From assembly GCA_958299035.1 (NCBI GenBank), contig CATQJL010000112.1:13988880-14052879 (forward strand): a stretch of DNA of 64,000 nt, read 5' to 3'. Below the pieces are notes generated by a model that was given only the letters and a program-made list of their open reading frames with translations, was not told the origin of the DNA and did no database searches. The position numbers were made by a program, and so were the translations under genes. Each line of letters begins with the position of its first letter. Position 1 is the first letter of the stretch. Source of the DNA: Cylicocyclus nassatus. Lineage: Eukaryota; Nematoda; Chromadorea; Rhabditida; Strongylidae. Shown here piece by piece: positions 1-9,668 of the stretch.

Positions 1-129
1 TAAAAAAACACATCCATAAGTGCACATAGATGCACTTTTGGACTTTATACCCACGTTGTTGTTCTCTCCCTGTACAGGGAGAGGTTTCCAAAATTTGATC
101 AGACTGGTAGATTGGGTCAGATCATGAAG
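1..129. repeat. 129-bp block duplicated at 1,622-1,750
   Basis: The first 129 bases recur without visible difference at 1,622-1,750. This copy runs into a hairpin MITE at 132; the second runs into an adaptor sequence and the gap. The duplication is therefore either local sequence placed twice by the assembler or a true repeat. Confidence 0.9.
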
Positions 130-131
130 TT

Positions 132-275
132 ACAATACCGCTCATAATTCGTCAAAAAGTCGCCGGATTGCAGCGCACTCCGCCAGAGTGCGCCGCAATC
201 CGCCGCACTGTAACGCACTCTGGCGGAGTGCGCCGCAGTCCGGCGACTTTTTTGACGAATTATGAGCGGTATTGT
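132..275. mobile_element. Hairpin MITE, ACAATACC family (GC-rich interior)
   Basis: A near-perfect 144-bp hairpin. It starts ACAATACCGCTCATAATTCG and ends with the reverse complement. The arms are about 62 nt and carry a self-repetitive GC-rich interior built on GCGCACTCCGCC / GGCGGAGTGCGC. A second element at 1,087-1,275 has the same ends but an unrelated interior. No coding capacity. Confidence 0.85.
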
Positions 276-394
276 ATCTTTTGACATGAAGGCGAAAATG
301 GCTAGCAAATTTTGTTAGAATCCATATTTATCAAAAGTCTAGCCACCATTAGTCCTACAAAAAAAGCTGTCATGAGAAACAGACGTGTTTTTTG

Positions 395-530
395 TGATCA
401 GCAGATCGGATAATCTCTATGCTCAAATTTTGTAAGAAAATAGCGCTATTCAATTTTTCTCGATCCTCGCCCATGGCCTCGCCGCTGGTTTTGGCTGAAA
501 TATTGATGATCTTGGATTGACCCAAAGCTC
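395..530 (-). repeat. Relic of the P2 foldback family
   Basis: The order of shared motifs (GATCAGCAG, GGATAATCTCTATG, GTTTTGGCTGAAATA, TGATGATCTTGGATTGA) matches the P2 arm at 45,745-45,880 and the older copy at 26,650-26,790. It is a diverged fragment with no coding signal. Confidence 0.6.
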
Positions 531-1086
531 CACTCACAGTAGTTTTTAAACCCAATGTTAATAAAAATCCTAGTTATTTCGCGCTAAAGAGTTTTCCAGT
601 GAAGTTCTGATTGCAAAAAACCATGCAAGGTTAAAGATTCGTTTGCATTTCTCGACTGTCTATCAAAGAACTTGCTCGCGGGTTTTTGTAAATTAAAATC
701 TCTGTAAAGAACGCTATCGGATCGTGCTTAGCGCAGTTTCCTATCTGCAGTGTTCGTCAAATTATGAGGATACGAACTCATGTTCTCATGAATTTTCTCC
801 CAAATTTGAGAATCGTGTGATTTGGCCGATTCTCATCCCTATAATTGCCACCAGCAGCAAAACAATGTAAGAAATTTTGTCAGCACATTGAGCGATCCAA
901 TTCAGCGGAAATTTAAAAATTTGCAACAAATGAGCATTTAAATGTATGACATTGTCATAACTGTAAAAAAGCTTATAGATCAATTCAGCATAAAAGTTTG
1001 AATGAAAAAATTTACATAGCGTTTTTAACGGTTATCTGCGAGAAGCAGATAAGAAAATTACCGTTTTATCAGTTTATCAGCCAGAT
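531..1086. other. No gene seen
   Basis: AT-rich sequence with only short chance frames. I see no splice-bounded exon or repeat that I can name. Confidence 0.5.
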
Positions 1087-1275
1087 ACAATACCACTCTC
1101 ATAACATGCAAAATTTCCGTAAATGTCGCGAAATTCCGAAAATTCCGCGAAATTTCCGGAATTTCGCGAAACTTCGCGACATTCCCGGAATTTCGCGAAA
1201 TTCCGGAAATTTCGCGGAATTTTCGGAATTTCGCGACATTTACGGAAATTTTGCATATTATGAGAGTGGTATTGT
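1087..1275. mobile_element. Hairpin MITE, ACAATACC family (CGCGAAATTCC interior)
   Basis: A 189-bp hairpin starting ACAATACCACTCTCATAA and ending with its complement. The interior is a mosaic of the self-complementary unit CGCGAAATTCCG repeated in both orientations, so several alternative hairpins are possible. A half copy lies at about 6,740-6,850. Confidence 0.85.
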
Positions 1276-1318
1276 ACAGACAGACAGACATGCAAACTTT
1301 CAGCTTTACATATAAGAT
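1276..1318 (+). repeat. Tail of a dispersed repeat: (GACA)n then ATATAAGATT
   Basis: ACAGACAGACAGAC followed by a CAGCTTTACATATAAGATT-like tail. The same tail closes longer repeat copies at 35,270-35,341 and 50,788-50,866 and appears inverted at 15,663-15,713. Confidence 0.6.
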
Positions 1319-1621
1319 TGGGTAATCAAACCGTCGATGCTAGCGCAACGGTGGACAATCAACGCTGAGACGGCGTATTCGGAAATCCAGGTGTGGCAAG
1401 TGAATGTGGGAAAGGAGGGTGGGTGCTGAGACGGTCTACACACATCACAGGCTTTTTTCACCCCTTAGAATCGATCGTAGCCACTCGATTGTTCGGATTT
1501 CATAAATTCTGCGTGAAATTCTCTACCAAATGGTGATTATTCCAAGTTTTTAGCTCGAATCTACGCAAAGTTAGGGCTTTTTGAAGAAAATTCTGCGAAA
1601 ATTCAATGTTTACGAAAGTCC
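1319..1621. other. No gene seen
   Basis: Single-copy-looking sequence between a repeat tail and the duplicated block. No convincing exon. Confidence 0.45.
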
Positions 1622-1750
1622 TAAAAAAACACATCCATAAGTGCACATAGATGCACTTTTGGACTTTATACCCACGTTGTTGTTCTCTCCCTGTACAGGG
1701 AGAGGTTTCCAAAATTTGATCAGACTGGTAGATTGGGTCAGATCATGAAG
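1622..1750. repeat. Second copy of the 129-bp block
   Basis: Same sequence as 1-129, ending directly against an adaptor remnant. The minus strand would read adaptor first and then this block, as in the 5' end of a template-switched cDNA. Confidence 0.9.
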
Positions 1751-1775
1751 AGTACTCTGCGTTGATACCACTGCT
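1751..1775 (-). other. SMART cDNA-synthesis adaptor remnant (artefact)
   Basis: The 25 nt before the gap are the reverse complement of the widely used SMART primer core (AAGCAGTGGTATCAACGCAG...AGTACT). This is synthetic sequence, not genome. It shows that cDNA-derived reads entered the assembly at this contig end. Confidence 0.95.
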
Positions 1776-2275
1776 NNNNNNNNNNNNNNNNNNNNNNNNN
1801 NNNNNNNNNNNNNNNNNNNNNNNNNNNNNNNNNNNNNNNNNNNNNNNNNNNNNNNNNNNNNNNNNNNNNNNNNNNNNNNNNNNNNNNNNNNNNNNNNNNN
1901 NNNNNNNNNNNNNNNNNNNNNNNNNNNNNNNNNNNNNNNNNNNNNNNNNNNNNNNNNNNNNNNNNNNNNNNNNNNNNNNNNNNNNNNNNNNNNNNNNNNN
2001 NNNNNNNNNNNNNNNNNNNNNNNNNNNNNNNNNNNNNNNNNNNNNNNNNNNNNNNNNNNNNNNNNNNNNNNNNNNNNNNNNNNNNNNNNNNNNNNNNNNN
2101 NNNNNNNNNNNNNNNNNNNNNNNNNNNNNNNNNNNNNNNNNNNNNNNNNNNNNNNNNNNNNNNNNNNNNNNNNNNNNNNNNNNNNNNNNNNNNNNNNNNN
2201 NNNNNNNNNNNNNNNNNNNNNNNNNNNNNNNNNNNNNNNNNNNNNNNNNNNNNNNNNNNNNNNNNNNNNNNNNNN
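1776..2275. other. Assembly gap of exactly 500 N
   Basis: 500 consecutive N, a conventional gap length, so the true size is unknown. The left arm of the 2,276-5,657 inverted duplication runs into it. Confidence 0.99.
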
Positions 2276-3330
2276 TCAAGGACTCGCAATGACATAAACC
2301 TAAATAAGTTGACGATCAGAAATCTTTGTTGAACATGCCAGAACTGATGAAAGAAAGCTAATAGGTGAAGGTATTCGCATATGATTGCTCTCTTCCTCTT
2401 TGGAAAACTTTCGATGCAAAAACCAAGATGGAAATTTTGCGCATAAGATTTCCGCTTGAGAATCAAATTTTTTGAGAATGGCGAATTCTTGCAAGGAAAA
2501 AATACTTGTGACCCCAGTTCTTATGCGATGTATACCACAAGGTGCTCCTCGAAGCGCTGATTCTAAATCTGTGCTCGAAATCTGTGAAACGATCATATGA
2601 AGGCAGTTATAAACTTTTTTCGTAGAAAATCACTTTAGGTAATTGAAATCACCCAATTTGGTCTATTTTACCGTTTGAAACTATTAAGGAAAATTTTGAA
2701 AAATGTACGTTGTATTTATTCCTATTTAAATCGTATTCAGCATTTGAAGAGGAGAGATGTATTTTTATTGATGATTTTCACCCTCCGCAGTAGGGAAATT
2801 CATTCTTGAAAAATAATTATAACTCCATCCAGGTTCTCGTTTCGCAGATATGGAAAACAGTATTCGAACCAGCATTAAAAGGCGCATTTTTTGATATACA
2901 AACCATTGTGAATGGCCGGGGTCACCACGTATCCTTCCCTGTTTAGCTCTGCGAATAATCCAAAATAACAATAGGTAAAAATGAACCAGTTTTGTGACGA
3001 GTCTCGCAACGATTCTTTGATTACGAGCAGGGAAGAGTTTTTTCAGTACTCGGATCTAAAAGTTGGACGTCTGAAGGTCGAAACATAATTAATCGTATTT
3101 ACCTTTCACACTTTCCACTTGTGGAGGGCTGACTCCAGTGATACTGAAAAATCGAGAAAAAGGAATGCATGTAAATATCATTTGCAATGCTCTCCAATTT
3201 TATGTTTAACACTTTTCCAGCAATGTGCTCAAGTATCGCTGTATCATTGATGAAAAGAGTGTCTGTGAGCTTTTCTCTTTTGCAGTAATAATGCTAAAAA
3301 GACTAAATAAAAAAGAAATTACCCATGGGA
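2276..3330 (-). repeat. Left arm of 1.05-kb inverted duplication
   Basis: 1,055 bases that reappear inverted at 4,602-5,657 (1,056 bases). The visible differences are one base at a CCATGG/G junction and one A in a homopolymer. The left end is set by the gap, so the real arm may be longer. Confidence 0.9.
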
Positions 3331-3632
3331 TTGGCATGATTTTAGAATAACAAGAAAAAAAGCATGTCCTCTCTTATCCTACTACTGTCTTTTCCACGTC
3401 TTTCTCACGCCGGTTTCGTCTTGCATATGAACCAAACACTTTGGTCTTCTTGATTTACATCTCTGCTCACAGGACCGCAGCTTTAGCAGCAGAAGATAAC
3501 CCAGAAAGACATCGTAACAGATTTCTTGGAAGCACGTAATCTGAGGAAGTATAATTCTAAACTGTATAATTTTGGCACAAACAATGCTCACTGTGTGGCC
3601 AATGTCATTGCCAAAATTGGGATCCACTCTCG
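2276..3632 (-). CDS. Left copy of duplicated multi-exon gene (partial), unknown function
   Basis: Minus-strand mirror of the exons described for 4,639-6,060; every exon lies between 2,276 and 3,330, and the 3' end is lost in the gap. Its unique upstream flank offers a further exon at 3,409-3,632. That exon has an acceptor after CTGTACAG and a GTGAGAAAG donor, and it joins in phase 0 to the shared exon beginning HYYCKREK. Splitting that upstream exon by other GTGAGC donors is also possible, so its exact structure is open. Compared with the right copy this arm has 6 rather than 7 A in one run (2,468-2,473 as T), which breaks the longest reading of that exon. Either copy could carry a sequencing error. 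I do not recognise the protein. Confidence 0.45.
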
Positions 3633-4601
3633 CTGTACAGAAACGTCTCGTACCGCATTGGGGTAAACATTTTTGGAAACTATCATAAAGTGTAATGATT
3701 GTGTTAAAGATTTAACTGAACATGCTTCGCAAATTACATAAAGTCGAAAATGTTGTAGCGGTCCCTGCAGGCATCACATCTGTTTTGAGAATATCACGCC
3801 TTACGGATATGAGTAGTAAAACAAATGAGGAAAATTTCAGACCTTGTTTTCTTGTGTTCAGCCAACAACGTCAAAATAAACCTACTTTACAGGAACGAAA
3901 GCATACTTATACTATGAAAAAAAGACTTCAAATTATATAAAAGAAATTACCACAATCATTTCTTCCTCGAGACCCCACATTTCAAAATGTTGAAAAGTAG
4001 GCATAATCAAGAGACAAACCAACCGAATATGATGTTTGTGATGATTTTATGAGAAACGAAGAAGATACCCTCGTTTTAATTAAGACGCAGAGCGAGTGCC
4101 TTTGAACATGTGACTCGAAAAATTCTTGAATGTTTCTTAGATGGTTGTTATGAAGTAATGTAAGTAATGCATCTAATTCCGGTTGATGGTTGTGTATTTC
4201 AACAGACGAGTCTGTGGGAATAATTTGCAGTCAAATCAAAATTCGTTTTGAAACTTCTCGCAAGTACATGACGTGTCAAATTTTGCAAATCGTGCCTAAA
4301 AATGTATTCTGAAGTGAAAGAGGAAAATATGAAAGGGCATGAAAATAAATTTCATTTGAGCATACGAAGTCCTTTATGTTTGGTGTTATTCTGGGCAATA
4401 AGTTCCACGTTATACATAGAGATTTTTTTTGCAAAATCACACCAGCTCCTTTCTACCACATACGAAAGATTTGTCGACCTCCCTCTCCGCAGCTTTGAAA
4501 ACTATGTGGGATTTTTTGGTCTTGGCCAATGGGACGCTATGGAATTGCTCAAAGAAATCAACGATAATAGCGTAGCAGCTTGCGCTTATACATTTTTTGT
4601 C
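3331..4601. other. Spacer of the inverted duplication, with coding-like stretches on both strands
   Basis: Unique sequence between the arms. The minus strand 3,409-3,632 looks like an upstream exon of the left gene copy. The plus strand 4,302-4,613 is an open frame with a real ATG whose second half (4,493-4,598) sits behind a CCTCTCCGCAG acceptor and could feed the right copy. A 72-codon plus frame at 3,722-3,940 is less convincing. Confidence 0.4.
4493..4598 (+). CDS. Candidate upstream exon of the right gene copy
   Basis: Opens behind the acceptor CTCCCTCTCCGCAG and encodes a hydrophilic, protein-like stretch (FENYVGFFGLGQWDAMELLK and on). A GT at 4,599 would join it in phase 0 to the exon at 4,639. 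That donor (TTTTTT|GTCTCC) is weak. The same frame also runs on to a stop at 4,613, so it may instead be an end exon. Confidence 0.35.
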
Positions 4602-5657
4602 TCCCATGGATAATTTCTTTTTTATTTAGTCTTTTTAGCATTATTACTGCAAAAGAGAAAAGCTCACAGACACTCTTTTCATCAATGATACAGCGATACT
4701 TGAGCACATTGCTGGAAAAGTGTTAAACATAAAATTGGAGAGCATTGCAAATGATATTTACATGCATTCCTTTTTCTCGATTTTTCAGTATCACTGGAGT
4801 CAGCCCTCCACAAGTGGAAAGTGTGAAAGGTAAATACGATTAATTATGTTTCGACCTTCAGACGTCCAACTTTTAGATCCGAGTACTGAAAAAACTCTTC
4901 CCTGCTCGTAATCAAAGAATCGTTGCGAGACTCGTCACAAAACTGGTTCATTTTTACCTATTGTTATTTTGGATTATTCGCAGAGCTAAACAGGGAAGGA
5001 TACGTGGTGACCCCGGCCATTCACAATGGTTTGTATATCAAAAAATGCGCCTTTTAATGCTGGTTCGAATACTGTTTTCCATATCTGCGAAACGAGAACC
5101 TGGATGGAGTTATAATTATTTTTCAAGAATGAATTTCCCTACTGCGGAGGGTGAAAATCATCAATAAAAATACATCTCTCCTCTTCAAATGCTGAATACG
5201 ATTTAAATAGGAATAAATACAACGTACATTTTTCAAAATTTTCCTTAATAGTTTCAAACGGTAAAATAGACCAAATTGGGTGATTTCAATTACCTAAAGT
5301 GATTTTCTACGAAAAAAGTTTATAACTGCCTTCATATGATCGTTTCACAGATTTCGAGCACAGATTTAGAATCAGCGCTTCGAGGAGCACCTTGTGGTAT
5401 ACATCGCATAAGAACTGGGGTCACAAGTATTTTTTCCTTGCAAGAATTCGCCATTCTCAAAAAAATTTGATTCTCAAGCGGAAATCTTATGCGCAAAATT
5501 TCCATCTTGGTTTTTGCATCGAAAGTTTTCCAAAGAGGAAGAGAGCAATCATATGCGAATACCTTCACCTATTAGCTTTCTTTCATCAGTTCTGGCATGT
5601 TCAACAAAGATTTCTGATCGTCAACTTATTTAGGTTTATGTCATTGCGAGTCCTTGA
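4602..5657 (+). repeat. Right arm of 1.05-kb inverted duplication
   Basis: Mirror of 2,276-3,330. It holds five whole exons and the start of a sixth, which continues past the arm boundary at 5,657. The homology therefore ends inside an exon because the other arm hits the gap. Confidence 0.9.
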
Positions 5658-6060
5658 CGGAGCTACATAAAGCGATGAAAGAAAAACACCACGAAATTGT
5701 TCAGACTGGGATTGCGAAATTTGTGAGTTTGGAAGTATGAATTTTTTCGTTTACAACTTGGAAAACAAACAAAAATTACGTCTTCGTCGTAACAAAAATC
5801 GGTGATTGATCTTCCATCAGGTTCAAAAACATCACGGTATGAAAACTAAGTACATTTGACCTGGGCTATCACTCTGCCTTCTAAAGATGTTCTAGAATAA
5901 ATTAGGAAATCAAAAATCATTTTAGGCCACCGAACCTCCCAAGCCTGCTTTAGCGGAGTACGAGACGTTTCGCCAAAACAAGAAGGTGGAGAGCTTTTCT
6001 GTTTCACTATTTTGTTTATATGATGCAACTATCGTTAACTTCTCAAAGGCATTTGGTTGA
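4639..6060 (+). CDS. Right copy of duplicated multi-exon gene, unknown function
   Basis: Seven exons read from splice signals with every phase agreeing: 4,639-4,721, 4,789-4,829, 4,862-4,907, 4,984-5,150, 5,351-5,509, 5,634-5,722 and 5,926-6,060 (TGA). The strongest sites are the acceptors TTTTTCAG (4,788), ACCTTCAG (4,861), TTCGCAG (4,983) and ATTTTAG (5,925) and the donors G|GTAAAT (4,830) and T|GTGAGT (5,723). Two donors are weak (4,722 and 5,510). The product is about 206 codons here with no signal peptide, membrane run or motif that I recognise; the first exon is probably not the true start. The exon at 5,634-5,722 crosses the edge of the duplicated arm and continues in frame into single-copy DNA, so the right copy is the more complete one. 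A homopolymer of 7 A at 5,459-5,465 is needed for this reading. Confidence 0.55.
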
Positions 6061-6184
6061 AACAACTGATCTGAATTCTAATGGCGATTACGAAAAGGAG
6101 TAGCTCCTGCTTATTTGGTTCGTCATGTCTCATCTGAGATATTGGGCTGCGAGTTGTAATTTACAAGTATGGGGCTTATGATAC

Positions 6185-6549
6185 CTGGCATTTCAACTAT
6201 GCCAGACTAAGAGATGGGAACAAACCGTCGCAATCTAGATTGTGTGCCCTTTGCTACATTCTTCTTATTTCGTTCTTCATCAACGCATAAGAACCTTAGA
6301 ACTTTCCTTCCAAATCAAACCAATCTCGCTACAAATACGCACACGGTTATACCAAACCCACCTCTCTGTAGGGTCGGACAATGTTTCCCGGAATGCGACT
6401 AAAGTAAATCGTGATTGAAGTAAATCCGCAATAATGTTTCTTGATGTTTTGCCTCCGCTTAGGTTTAAAGAAAAAAGCAGACTTTTCATACTTTCCCAGA
6501 AGATGGCCCAGCTGAAATTTCATGTCATGCATGGGTGACACTAGTTTTG
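6185..6549 (-). CDS. Putative gene start, unknown function (two exons seen)
   Basis: A possible (trans-)splice acceptor GGATTTTAG precedes 6,549. The first in-frame ATG is 6,532-6,530 (MHDMKFQLGHLLGKYEKSAF...). The coding stretch runs 60 codons to a donor TTTG|GTATAA at 6,352, in phase 0. A 22-nt mini-exon at 6,185-6,206 (acceptor CATCTCTTAG, donor CCAG|GTATCA) fits that phase. The peptide is basic around residues 23-32 (KPKRRQNIKK). It faces the preceding plus-strand gene tail to tail. Downstream exons were not resolved and no family is recognised. Confidence 0.4.
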
Positions 6550-6739
6550 CTAAAATCCGCGCGAATCACATTATTGAGAGCTCACAAAACCATAGTGGCA
6601 AGGTGAGTCTGGGGAACGTTATATAAAGACACTATCGAAATGCCCGTATTTGTATCAAAATAGTCGTTTGTGTTTCTACTATGATATGCCAGCATTCCTT
6701 TGAATTTCGATTTGCAGTCTTTTTCAAGCTTAGATCACT

Positions 6740-6850
6740 ACAATACAGGTCATAAAAGGTGCAAAATCTCCATGAATTTCGCGGACTTCCACTAAATTCC
6801 GCCAAATTTTCGAAAATCTGCGATATTCCGGAATTCGCGGAAGGACTCCT
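6740..6850 (+). mobile_element. Half copy of the ACAATACC hairpin MITE
   Basis: ACAATACAGGTCATAAAAGG followed by TGCAAAATCTCC and GAATTTCGCGGA matches the left half of 1,087-1,275. The right half is missing or degraded. Confidence 0.55.
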
Positions 6851-7036
6851 AATTTCCTTCAGAATGCATGGATTCTGAATTTAAAGAAGTATTGCGCTCA
6901 GCTTATTGAGGTATATTTATATCGCTTTGCCGTAATTCCCCAAGTACGGTAGGTGTACGGCAGGAGATTTTTTTGCTTCTTGGTGGTGGGGGCGGGGCTC
7001 GACCTACTGAATACAATAGTCGTGTCCGTACCCGCA

Positions 7037-7132
7037 CCTACCCGCGGTTTTAGTACTCCAATTTCACGCGTACAAGGTCCTGTATCCTAACCTACCCGTG
7101 GTTTTAGTACTCCAATTTCACGCGTATAAGGC
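7037..7132 (+). repeat. 54-bp tandem direct repeat, two units
   Basis: CCTACCCGCGGTTTTAGTAC...CGCGTACAAGG is repeated 54 bp on with three changes. The end of the unit (TTTCACGCGTAYAAGGCGC) recurs at 35,365-35,385 and inverted at 36,250-36,280. Confidence 0.75.
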
Positions 7133-7154
7133 GCATCTTTTTCGATTTTTCAGG

Positions 7155-7307
7155 CTCTCGCCGCTTCAAAGTGTTTTTGAACAATTCGCAAAATCCTTTG
7201 GCATGTTTGGGCCGACCGATTTTGAAAAAAAAATTCCCGCGCTTACGCGTGAGATTGGGGTAGTAAAGGTTCAGTTTGAATTTCCCACAAATAAAAGAGA
7301 GAAATGA
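7155..7307 (+). CDS. Candidate terminal exon, unknown function
   Basis: Behind the acceptor TTTTTCGATTTTTCAG one frame stays open for 50 codons to a stop and reads like protein (SVFEQFAKSFGMFGPTDFEK...). However, the acceptor side lies in a 60-bp segment that also occurs inverted at 36,222-36,280, where the opposite strand reads as protein. This may therefore be repeat-derived. Confidence 0.25.
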   Translation, partial: LSPLQSVFEQFAKSFGMFGPTDFEKKIPALTREIGVVKVQFEFPTNKREK

Positions 7308-7537
7308 CAACAATATGGGCGCATTATCAACGCAGTTCGCACTTGGTTAAGCTAGCTACGTTCCAAACCATCAACTACCCTTCTCTATGCCATTTCGGGA
7401 AAAGCAAAGAATTCATCATCGTACACCTATCGTACCCCGAGAGTTACGATAAAGCGATAAACCAAAAGACTCGCCTTGATGAACTGAGTACAATGCTTTG
7501 TGAGAGAGGTGCAGACGCGAAAAAAAAGTCTTTATAA
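7304..7537 (+). CDS. Small ORF, 77 codons, ATG to stop
   Basis: An intact frame from a true ATG (MTTIWAHYQRSSHLVKLATF...), hydrophilic toward its C end. No flanking splice signal, no recognised family and no poly(A) signal nearby. Length alone does not exclude chance. Confidence 0.2.
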   Translation: MTTIWAHYQRSSHLVKLATFQTINYPSLCHFGKSKEFIIVHLSYPESYDKAINQKTRLDELSTMLCERGADAKKKSL

Positions 7538-7933
7538 AGGCAGTGGGATAGATCCTAGAAAATAAGAAAACAGTGTTTTTTTGCTCAGACGCGAAAAAAA
7601 AAAGAACTACACGAATGACGAGACTAACCATAGCAGCTTCACTATAAGCGCAGTAAAGGTCATTACGTTCGATAGAATCTGTTGTGGAACCCTGTAAATT
7701 TGCTTCGGTTTTCAAACTGCTTAAAGTAATTTTTAGCTGATTCGTATTTATCTGGAACTAGTGATTTTTGCACTCATTCGATCTACAAAATCTTGAAGTC
7801 TTCATTCATATGCCGTACAAGGAGGCGAGTGACCTTATTGGCAGAAACAAGCTTGCGCGAAACCAGTCCAAAACATTCGTAATTTAAGAATTCAAAGATT
7901 GTTTGCAAAGAAAAAACAAAAATAGAAACATCT

Positions 7934-8083
7934 TCATCTCTCTTGTAATTGTTTTCTAACTTCTCGGCTGTTTTTGACTGTCTCCTCTCTTATAGTTTTC
8001 ATGTGCTTGTAATAGCAGATACAAGCTTTCCAAACGTCATAGGGAAACTTGCCGATAATTTTATTAGAAAGTTTCGTGGACAT
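7934..8083 (-). CDS. Small protein or terminal exon, 49 aa
   Basis: ATG at 8,083 and TGA at 7,936-7,934. The peptide (MSTKLSNKIIGKFPYDVWKA...) is strongly biased to K, R, E and Y and ends in a probable helix (EETVKNSREVRKQLQER), unlike chance translation of AT-rich DNA. The frame stays open upstream, so an upstream exon is possible. No family recognised. Confidence 0.4.
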   Translation of the reverse strand: MSTKLSNKIIGKFPYDVWKACICYYKHMKTIREETVKNSREVRKQLQER

Positions 8084-8410
8084 CGAAAAATGAAGAAAGT
8101 TGAGGCTAATTTTTCCCAGTAAGAATGACATGAAGAAAGAAAATCGAGGAAATATGTACAGAGAGATGTTGGGAGATAAAAGATCACAGATCTTCAAGCT
8201 CCCCTATATAAATGGCGTTGGATACCTTATGGAATATTTTTACGCGTATATTTTAATATTTCAGCGAAAAATCACAAACCCAAAGCACTTCTAGACATTT
8301 CAATGCAAAACATTTATAGTTTGATAGGAATAAGTCACTGATCCATAACTTGGGATCTATACTTCAATTATAGAAAAAATTTTTTTGAAACGTCAAAGAT
8401 AATCTTACAG

Positions 8411-8693
8411 GTCAATTACATTGTAACACCGGATGGCAAGCTGGTCTTTCGGCAATTCCGAAGACTTTCAGTTGCCGATGAAAGTTTTCACATTTCTTTT
8501 AGCATTTCCAAGCTTAAGCCTATTTATGAATTTAGACATGAATCGAATCAAAGGGGTAGTCGATCCGAAGCCAAATCTCATCATCTGGTCAATAGAGCTA
8601 CACATCGTGTTACATTTATTTTTACAAAAAAAATTTTCCTTCCAGCATAAAGAACATGATCTCGTTTATTCGGCATCGTATAGTATTGATTAA
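8411..8693 (+). CDS. Two terminal exons of a gene, unknown function
   Basis: Exon 8,411-8,608 follows the acceptor AATCTTACAG in phase 0 and reads VNYIVTPDGKLVFRQFRRLS and on for 66 codons. A 37-nt intron (8,609-8,645, ending TTTTCCTTCCAG) joins in phase 0 to 8,646-8,693, which ends in TAA. The intron size matches others in the window. The donor (CGT|GTTACA) is weak. An upstream exon behind the acceptor TAATATTTCAG at about 8,254 could not be joined in phase. Function unknown. Confidence 0.4.
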
Positions 8694-8829
8694 TCACAAG
8701 TATGAGCAAGCACTTTTACGTTTTTGTAATTCATATAAATGACCTTCAGAGAATTTTCGAGACTCATTCTCGAGCCCCCCGCCCTCTCTCTTCTCACTTG
8801 GTTCGCCACTGACACTGGCGTAGGGCGAT

Positions 8830-9000
8830 TCGCACGACCGTAATGCTTTCCGCAGGACCACCTCGCGCGTGACACATCCTGCGGCGGCCTTTGCCTAAGC
8901 AAAACAGGGGGGAGAATTGCGGCGTGCGTGACGTGTTAAAAGAAGTCAAAAAGAGTGGCACTAGAGACCGTCCGGCGAAAAGACCGTCTCCCCACTGGCA
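8830..9000 (+). repeat. GC-rich dispersed repeat, one unit
   Basis: GACCGTAATGCTTTCC...GGACCAC...GCGGC..TTTGCCTAAGCAAAACAGG...GCGTGCGTGACGTG matches the doubled unit at 14,137-14,355. GC content is much above the surroundings. Confidence 0.7.
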
Positions 9001-9134
9001 CGCAGATATACACACCGTTTATCACATCTCTTAACATTTCAATCTTCAAGGCAAGTATGGCGGTCGGCAAATACAGAAGATGGAAAAATATACTTTGCAA
9101 GAAGACACAAAAAAATGCACAATAAAGCTCTTTG

Positions 9135-9668
9135 CTAGCAATAAGGGAGACGGCCCTTCCGAACCGCTAGCATTAGCAGCCTAATTACTGCGTGCCTCTG
9201 ATTGGTCGGCGCTGCCGCGGCGCTTGAGCAGACGAGAGCTATGCTGTCGTTAGAGACGTCTGAATTGGATTGCAGAGGTATTCTCATGATAAAAAGAATT
9301 AAACAAAATTTCGAGTTTTCCATGAAACTCAAGTTATACGTAGCCGGATTAGGTAAATTCTTCAGCTTACACGTGCAGACTTCAAGTGTTTCGAAAAGTG
9401 GGAAGGGCGAAGAAATCACGAAAATCCAGTGAAAAAACATGCAACCATTCCACATTTTTGTTTTCATAATCCAAACATCGTCACTATCGTTATTTGTGTG
9501 CCTCGCTTGCTTTAGAATGCTCAAAAATATTTGAAAAAATTGATAGATTATAAGAAAGGCGCAGTGATTACGTCGCCCGGGCAGGGTAATTAGCGCTAGA
9601 ACGAAGCGGTTCAGAAGGGCATACACCCGCAATAAGAGAGAATTTACAATTATACCGATATCGCACAT
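9135..9668 (-). CDS. Long open frame (177 codons), doubtful
   Basis: One of the longest single frames here, from a true ATG (9,668) to TAG. It has hydrophobic stretches in the first third but no clear repeated membrane pattern. Its 3' end lies in a GC-rich patch (9,190-9,250). No family recognised and no splice support, so it could be chance. Confidence 0.2.
   Translation of the reverse strand: MCDIGIIVNSLLLRVYALLNRFVLALITLPGRRNHCAFLIIYQFFQIFLSILKQARHTNNDSDDVWIMKTKMWNGCMFFHWIFVISSPFPLFETLEVCTCKLKNLPNPATYNLSFMENSKFCLILFIMRIPLQSNSDVSNDSIALVCSSAAAAPTNQRHAVIRLLMLAVRKGRLPYC

Noticed and set aside
1276..1318. Telomeric or centromeric satellite
   Set aside because: The (GACA)n tracts are short tails of dispersed repeats; no TTAGGC arrays occur in the window.
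1738..2466. Long frame spanning the N gap
   Set aside because: Made almost entirely of unknown bases and adaptor sequence.
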